Positions 42,580 to 47,654 of a DNA stretch of 47,654 nucleotides are shown one piece after another. The DNA comes from JANNWF01 sp052390415 (GTDB lineage: Bacteria > Pseudomonadota > Gammaproteobacteria > Xanthomonadales > Xanthomonadaceae), in contig JBQTGY010000025.1 of assembly GCA_052390415.1 (NCBI GenBank), positions 1 to 47,654 on the forward strand. Reading direction: 5' to 3'. The notes under the pieces were generated by a model, which had not been told where the DNA came from, searched no databases, and was given only the letters and a program-made list of their open reading frames with translations. A program made the translations under genes and the position numbers. How positions within the stretch are numbered: the stretch's first letter is position 1; each line of letters begins with the position of its first letter.

Positions 42580-43289
42580 GTGGCTGGATCCCTCATCAGA
42601 AAAAGCCGGGCTGAACCTCGCTCGAGCTCGACCAGTACAAGGTCGTCGAGAATGAAGACTCGCCCAAATGTAGACCACGGGGGATCGAGTTCCAACGCCT
42701 CGCGCAGCCGAGCAACGGCTAATTCGCGATTCAGAGCCGGGGCGTGCCAGTTGTCGTACATGAGCAACCAGTTCTGCCCGAACAACTGGAAGCCATCCTT
42801 CCTCGCAACTTCGATCTTGGCCCGAATGAAATGCAGCATGGCCTCAACCCACGACCGCTCGACCGAATCTCCACACCAGCCGGTGCCCATCTCGTCCGCC
42901 TCAATCTCCTCGATCAGCTGGCGGCCTGACTTCCGCGTCTCACCAAGGACCATGGGCCGAGGATAGTAGGCCTCCGGACCGTGCCCCTTGGAGCGCAGAA
43001 ACGCTTCGTTGCCGGCGTTGGGAGTCAGCGTTTCGACGTGTTCGATGCCGATGGTTCGACCGTTGCATTCGAGCGCGAAGTCTGGACGTTCTCGCTTGAC
43101 CAATCGCAACGAAAAGTCCTCTGGCGCCCAGGACAACGTGCCGAGCAGTCGCGTGATTGAGTAGCGCTCGACGTGGTCTTTCGTTCGACCCACCGCCCGT
43201 TCGGGAACCACGACGTTGCACGCCCGCAGCGCGGGGGCCAGGGCATCGATGTCGGCCGCAATCAGGATGGGGGTCGAGCCCAAAGTCAT
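42576..43289 (-). CDS. Unknown protein, PD-(D/E)XK-like, upstream partner of sduA
   Basis: 237 aa, cytosolic. Not recognised as a named family. The segment RPDFALECNGRTIGIEHVET (68-87) resembles the core of restriction-endonuclease folds: D70 in PD, then E83 after a beta-turn, but the usual ExK is EHV, so catalysis is doubtful. An aromatic-rich stretch, FGQNWLLMYDNWH, follows later. It is translationally coupled to sduA through GTGA, which argues for a shared role, such as sensor, inhibitor or second subunit. First gene of the accessory operon. Confidence 0.8.
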   Translation of the reverse strand: MTLGSTPILIAADIDALAPALRACNVVVPERAVGRTKDHVERYSITRLLGTLSWAPEDFSLRLVKRERPDFALECNGRTIGIEHVETLTPNAGNEAFLRSKGHGPEAYYPRPMVLGETRKSGRQLIEEIEADEMGTGWCGDSVERSWVEAMLHFIRAKIEVARKDGFQLFGQNWLLMYDNWHAPALNRELAVARLREALELDPPWSTFGRVFILDDLVLVELERGSARLFLMRDPAT

Positions 43290-43604
43290 ACGTGCGCGCC
43301 TGACACTATTTGAGCGTCAAGTCTAAGGTCGCGGAAGTGAATCGCCCACCGCGAAGTCACTCGAACGTCTGCTTTTGGGCCCATTGTCTTCCGGAGGGTG
43401 ACCGACTGCTTCTGGCCGGCAACAGCCAGTCATCTGGTCGCCTGCGGGCAATCAGCTCCGCTGGCGAATCCGGACAGTTGGCGTAGACGAGGAAGTCAGA
43501 TTGCTGGCGTTTTGCACTGTGCCTCGTCGGGGACTGCGTGAGCGGATGCTTACGAAGCCGACGCCGCCGCTCAGAAGTGCCTGCGACCCTGCTTGCGGCA
43601 GGTG
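43290..43604. other. Gene-free right flank / promoter region of the accessory operon
   Basis: 315 bases between the Fic gene stop and the start of the unknown gene. It should contain the promoter for the sduA operon, but no clear -35/-10 pair was assigned. Two imperfect copies of a GnCTGCTT(T/C)TGG word occur at about 43371 and 43405. Confidence 0.5.
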
Positions 43605-44810
43605 CTATGTCTTTCGTATTTGGAATGCACTGCTCTGGTCGGGTGCTCGGTTCAGGCGATCAATGAGCGCATTGGCTTCCCAGACGCGGTTGCGTTTGCG
43701 CTCGCCCTGCAGGCTCAAGATGCCCTGCTCGACGAGTGCATCGATGCCGGTGCGTGCGGATCGGTCGGACACGTCCAAGAGCTGCGCCACGCGCGCGGCG
43801 TCCACCACCGGATGCCCGAGCAACAGGGGCACAAGTCGTCGGGCCACCGAATCACTGCGGAACGAGTCGAGCCTTTTCTGCCAGGTCGCGAGCACCGCAT
43901 CCAGATCCTGGGCGATGGCGATCACGTCCCGCGAGGACTCCACCACCGCGCGGCAGGCGAGCGTGATCCATGGCGACCAGTCGCCGCGCAGCTGGACCTG
44001 GTTGAGTGCATGGTAGTAGCCCGTGCGGTTGCGCAGCAGTGCGCCTGAGACGTAAAGCGGCGGATAGCCCTCGGCCGCCAGAATGATCGGCATGAGCAGG
44101 CGGCCCACGCGACCGTTGCCGTCGACGAACGGGTGGATGGTCTCGAACTGGGCGTGCGCGATCATCAGCTGCTGGAGCGGCGGCAGGCTTGCGACCTCGT
44201 CCTCCTGCGGGGCGTACTGCAGCATGCTGGTCTCAAGCTCGCGCATTGCCGACGCGATCTTGGTTGGTGGCGCTGGGACAAAGGTCGCATCCTCAATCCG
44301 GGCCGTGCCACCGATCCACACCTGCCGCTCGCGGAACTGTCCCTTCGGAACGTTGTCCGGCTCGTCGCGCATGAGCGTGGCGTGCATCGCGCAGACCAAG
44401 TCGAGGTCGATTCCGGCACGCCCGCGCTCGCGCACGGCGTCGAGGCCAAGTTGCAGCGCCTCCACGTAGCGCTCGGTGATCACGACGTCAGGCGCACTGC
44501 CGTCGGCGCTGCGTGTGACCTCGTAGGCGAGGACGGCCCGCAGGTCCGATTTCGTCCCCTCGATCTGCGAACTCTGCACCGCTTCCCGTCGCGCGAGGGT
44601 GCGCGTCAGCAGGTCCACGTTGGATCGGCCGGCCAGGCTGCCCTTCAGTTCGCCCAAGGCTGTCGCCGCGTCACCTAGCGCCGCGATAGCCGTGGTGTCT
44701 ATTTCGAGTAGACGTGGCGTCGGCGGCGGTGTCATGGCGACGACGTGCGCTTGCCCGGCAACGGGCTGCAGGTAGGCCCGAAGTAACGGCGCGACATCGG
44801 ACCGGCGCAT
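43605..44810 (-). CDS. Fic family protein (class II, probable AMPylase)
   Basis: 401 aa. Fic motif HPFVDGNGRVGR at 226-237 with catalytic H226 complete. An inhibitory helix S80-S81-Q82-I83-E84-G85 matches the (S/T)xxxE(G/N) motif before the Fic core, making this an autoinhibited class II protein. The Fic_N-type region precedes it, and a winged-helix domain (VARLLDVSDRSARTGIDALVEQGIL-like) follows near 335-385. It should transfer AMP from ATP to a protein hydroxyl, target unknown. Such proteins are common in accessory and defence-like islands. ATG at 44810; no antitoxin gene is adjacent. Confidence 0.92.
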   Translation of the reverse strand: MRRSDVAPLLRAYLQPVAGQAHVVAMTPPPTPRLLEIDTTAIAALGDAATALGELKGSLAGRSNVDLLTRTLARREAVQSSQIEGTKSDLRAVLAYEVTRSADGSAPDVVITERYVEALQLGLDAVRERGRAGIDLDLVCAMHATLMRDEPDNVPKGQFRERQVWIGGTARIEDATFVPAPPTKIASAMRELETSMLQYAPQEDEVASLPPLQQLMIAHAQFETIHPFVDGNGRVGRLLMPIILAAEGYPPLYVSGALLRNRTGYYHALNQVQLRGDWSPWITLACRAVVESSRDVIAIAQDLDAVLATWQKRLDSFRSDSVARRLVPLLLGHPVVDAARVAQLLDVSDRSARTGIDALVEQGILSLQGERKRNRVWEANALIDRLNRAPDQSSAFQIRKT

Positions 44811-44944
44811 GGCTATCCTTCAACAATCGTGGGCTCTATTGAAGTTTATCCGCCTTTCCTTCCGTTTTGCCGATCCCTGCTGAGGGAAGCACGGGGGCTT
44901 TCCAGGCCATCGCATTCTGACCGACGGCCCATCGCTCGCCGCAC

Positions 44945-47654
44945 TCACTGCGGCGGAACCCACACGCTGATCACTTGCGCCGGGTTCTCGAAACCATCCT
45001 TGAACACGCCATTCGGCACCACGCTGTTGATGTCCGTCGCCTGGTTGTCGGACGGATCCAACTCGATCATGCCGGCCGGGGTCGTGATCGTCGCCGTGCT
45101 CACGATCGTTGCGCCGGTACTCGCACTGACAGTCGCACTGAACACATAACGCAGCACGCCGTTCACCGGTAGGTCGATCAGTTGATCGATGCCGCCGATG
45201 CCCGATGCCGTCGGGCAACTTGCGCCCTGCACCTGCGCGCAGGTCCAAAGCGCGGCCGTCAGTCCTGCCGGAACCGGATGCTGCACGCGTGCATCGTCGA
45301 CAGGCAGTAGTCCCGCGTTCGCCACGAGAATTTCGTACTCCGAGAAGCCGCCTGGTACTGCAAACGTCGTGTCGTCGAGAATGCTGACTTCGAGATCGGT
45401 CGTGGCCTGCACCGTGACCTGGACGTTTGCCGTGGCGGCATTGAAGTTCGCGTCCGCCGCTTTCGTCGCAGTGACGGTACAGGTACCGACTCCGATGCCG
45501 GTCAGCGTGCTGCCGGTGATCGAGCAGACGGATGCGCCGCTGGTCGCCGCGAAGCTGATCGCGCCGGTGCCAGAGCCGCCGGACGTGCCCAACGCACTCG
45601 TGCCGTCGAACAGGATGGTCGGCGGCGTTGCCGACACGGTCAGCGTGGCCTGGTTCGCCCTGGCAATCTGGACGGTGTATGTCCGCGATCCGGTGAACGG
45701 TCCACCCACGGCCGGCGGGCTGCTGTCCGTTGCCGTGATCGTGAACGTGAAACTGCCCGCCGCGGTCGCTGTGCCACTGATCTGACCGCTGCCCGCAGCG
45801 AGGTTCAGGCCCGAAGGCAGGGCACCATTGCTGACACTGAAGCTGTAGGGCGCAGTGCTGCCCGTGCCGCTGGCGCTGAGCGTCTGATCGTAGGCGGCAC
45901 CGAACACGCCGCCCGGGAGACTGGCCGGCGCGACGATGAGCGTCGTCACCACCATATGCGGTTCCGCAGCCGAAACACTGTTCGCATGCGTGGTCGAGCC
46001 ACTGAACGTCGCCGTCAGCGTGCGCGGCCCGACGCTGGCGAACACGAGGTCACAGCCGAACAGCACCGTGCTGCCCGCGCCTGCCGAAGATGAGGTGTCA
46101 TTGCATGATTCCCCGGTCGAGGCCTGCACCGTCACCTGGCCATCCGCAGGCGCAGTCAATGCGCCGCTCACCGAGACGGAAACCGGCACCGTGCCACCGG
46201 CCTGCGACGGATCGGGCGTCGCTGCGCTGATGACCGTGCTCGATGCCTGCCTCACGTGATGCGGTTCTGCGAGCGAAATGCTCCCGGCATGGGCGGCGCT
46301 GCCGGAGTAGCTCGCGATCAGCATGCGGCTGCCCGGCGTGTTGAAAATGATCTCGCAGCTGTACAACGACGACGTACCGCCGCCCACTCTCAGCGTGTCA
46401 TCGATGCAGCTTTCGCCGGTCGATGCGTTCACCGTCACTGTGCCGGCGGATGGTGCTGTGTTCGTGCCCGTGACCACCACCGAGATCGTCGCCGATTGGC
46501 CGACGTTGGACGGGTCGGGCAGATCGGCGGTGATGGTGGAGGTGGTGTTGTCTAGGTTAAGGCCAATGAAGACGTAGGCGGCGCCTTCGTTGGGGTTGCC
46601 GAATGGAGACGATCCATCGTTGAAGGGAGACCCAATCAGCGCGGTGTTGCCGGACAGGGCGATCGAGTCGCCGAAACTCTCGTTGGCCGCGCCATCGCTT
46701 GCCGTGAGCTTGGCCTGCTCGGTCCACGTGCTGCCGCTGCGGGAATATTCGTAGGCCGAACCCTGGCCGAAGTTGGCGACTACTTCGTCGGATGACGCTC
46801 CGACCAGCGCAGTGTCACCGGACAGGGCGACAGAGCTGCCGAATCCGTCGCCGCTGTCGCCATCGCTGGCCAAGAGCACGGCCTGCAGGGGCCAGGTGCT
46901 GCCGCTGCGGCTATAGACGAAGGCCAAACCCTGAAACAGGTTGGCGCCAACGCTTGCGCGCCAGGCCCCGATCAGTGCGGTGTCGCCGGACAGGGCCACC
47001 GAGTGGCCGAATTCGGCGAACGACCCACCCGCTGCGAGCTTGGCCTGCTGGGTCCAGGCGCTGCCGCTGCGCACATAGACATAGGCCGAACCCCGCCCGG
47101 TGTCGTCCAAATGGGCCCCGACCAGTGCGGTGTCACCGGACAGCGCCGCCGAGAAGCCGAATTCGTCGCTTGCGGCGCCATCGCCAGCCGTGAGTTTCGC
47201 CTGCTGGGTCCAGTTGCTGCCGCTGCGGGTGTAGACGTAGGCCGAACCCTGGTTGCTGTTGGCGCCGACGTCGTCCAGGAAGGCCCCGATCAGCGCGGTG
47301 TTACCGGACAGGGCCACCGAGCTGCCGAATTCGTCGTTCGCCTCGCCATCAAAGGGCGTGAGCTTGTCCTGCAGGGTCCAGGTGCTGCCGCTGCGGGTAA
47401 AGACGTAAGCCGAACCCTGATTTTCGTCGGCGACGATGTCGTCGAATGGCGCTCCGACCAATGCGGTGTCGCCGGACAGTGCCACCGAGCGGCCGAATTG
47501 GTCGTTCGCCGCGCCGTCGCTGGCCGTGAGTTGGGCCTGTTGGGTCCAGGTGCTGCCGCTGCGGGAGTAGACGTAGGACGAACCCTGATTTTCGTTGGTG
47601 CCGATGTCGTCGAAATGGGCCCCGACCAGCGCAGTGCTGCCAGACAGGGCGACC
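44945..47654 (-). CDS. Large secreted protein with FG-GAP-like repeats and Ig-like domains (5' end beyond window)
   Basis: At least 902 codons; the start lies to the right of the window. The visible N-terminal part is seven ~52-59-residue repeats with the pattern SGSTWTxQAKLTASDGAANDxFGxSVALSGDTALVGA..DD..QGSAYVYxR, expected to fold as blades of a beta-propeller. Then come two Ig-like repeats (TITADLPDPSNVGQSATISVVVTG; VISAATPDPSQAGGTVPVSVSVSG), each with a Cys pair, a He_PIG-type domain (FGAAYDQTLSASGTGSTAPYSF), another Ig-like and a DUF11-like domain. It ends NGVFKDGFENPAQVISVWVPPQ; the DGFE-type tail is frequent in secreted Lysobacterales proteins. An adhesin or surface protein is inferred. 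Confidence 0.88.
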   Translation of the reverse strand, partial: VALSGSTALVGAHFDDIGTNENQGSSYVYSRSGSTWTQQAQLTASDGAANDQFGRSVALSGDTALVGAPFDDIVADENQGSAYVFTRSGSTWTLQDKLTPFDGEANDEFGSSVALSGNTALIGAFLDDVGANSNQGSAYVYTRSGSNWTQQAKLTAGDGAASDEFGFSAALSGDTALVGAHLDDTGRGSAYVYVRSGSAWTQQAKLAAGGSFAEFGHSVALSGDTALIGAWRASVGANLFQGLAFVYSRSGSTWPLQAVLLASDGDSGDGFGSSVALSGDTALVGASSDEVVANFGQGSAYEYSRSGSTWTEQAKLTASDGAANESFGDSIALSGNTALIGSPFNDGSSPFGNPNEGAAYVFIGLNLDNTTSTITADLPDPSNVGQSATISVVVTGTNTAPSAGTVTVNASTGESCIDDTLRVGGGTSSLYSCEIIFNTPGSRMLIASYSGSAAHAGSISLAEPHHVRQASSTVISAATPDPSQAGGTVPVSVSVSGALTAPADGQVTVQASTGESCNDTSSSAGAGSTVLFGCDLVFASVGPRTLTATFSGSTTHANSVSAAEPHMVVTTLIVAPASLPGGVFGAAYDQTLSASGTGSTAPYSFSVSNGALPSGLNLAAGSGQISGTATAAGSFTFTITATDSSPPAVGGPFTGSRTYTVQIARANQATLTVSATPPTILFDGTSALGTSGGSGTGAISFAATSGASVCSITGSTLTGIGVGTCTVTATKAADANFNAATANVQVTVQATTDLEVSILDDTTFAVPGGFSEYEILVANAGLLPVDDARVQHPVPAGLTAALWTCAQVQGASCPTASGIGGIDQLIDLPVNGVLRYVFSATVSASTGATIVSTATITTPAGMIELDPSDNQATDINSVVPNGVFKDGFENPAQVISVWVPPQ

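Noticed and set aside
42580..42678. N-terminal extension of SduA
   Set aside because: It lies inside the coupled upstream gene and is not protein-like; the GTGA overlap start is preferred.
44945..47654. CRISPR-like regular repeats
   Set aside because: The periodicity is 156-177 bp, in frame and protein-coding; no short repeat-spacer structure exists.

Overview
The window is high-GC chromosomal DNA of a gammaproteobacterium, most likely of the Lysobacterales (Xanthomonadales). Support for this is the housekeeping synteny (clpS-clpA; nudJ-mnmA-hflD; dnaX-ybaB-recR), two families of short palindromic intergenic repeats of the kind common in that order, a TonB-dependent receptor, and a secreted protein ending in the NGVFKDGFEN-type tail seen in many secreted proteins of that group. 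The genus cannot be fixed from sequence alone. No tRNA, rRNA, IS element, prophage or CRISPR array was found.

Layout. 1-2506 (minus): clpS and clpA (clpA runs off the left edge). 2689-4909 (plus): overlapping nudJ-mnmA-hflD. 4987-8527 (minus): a HIT hydrolase, then the DNA-metabolism cluster dnaX-ybaB-recR, in which recR probably starts at a CTG overlapping the ybaB stop. 8655-14706: two membrane diguanylate cyclases flanking a coupled mrfA-mrfB pair (DEAD/DEAH helicase plus RNase H-like exonuclease, known from Bacillus mitomycin repair). 15009-21347: a TonB-domain lipoprotein, an exported histidine phosphatase, a TonB-dependent receptor, a RIO-type kinase and an Ahr-type aldehyde reductase. 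21491-24724: a flavoprotein/DUF2855 operon divergent from a TetR regulator, with two near-identical palindromic operators between them. 24899-27376: outer-membrane phospholipase A, a DUF937 protein and a TrmY-like SPOUT methyltransferase.

27407-36331 is a sugar locus: a secreted GH3 beta-glucosidase, a LacI regulator, and an operon with 4-base overlaps encoding a GPH-type symporter, a GH94 phosphorylase, gluconokinase and a secreted CBM9-like protein. Two copies of a TGACAGCG(C/T)TGTC(A/T) operator precede the GH3 gene and the symporter. A GH94 enzyme translationally coupled to gluconokinase points to cellobionic acid phosphorolysis (glucose-1-phosphate plus gluconate), that is, use of the products of oxidative cellulose cleavage.

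36762-39049 (minus) carries a TPR/TolB-like membrane protein preceded by a short coupled ORF. 39561-44810 (minus) is an accessory, defence-like block: an unknown PD-(D/E)XK-like protein, a Shedu nuclease (SduA), a short possibly frameshifted ORF and a large protein with a C-terminal HEPN-like RN-x3-H motif, all joined by start/stop overlaps, followed by a class II Fic protein. This Shedu-HEPN arrangement is the best candidate for an undescribed system. From 44945 to the right edge (minus) lies the C-terminal part of a large secreted protein with FG-GAP-like repeats and Ig-like domains.
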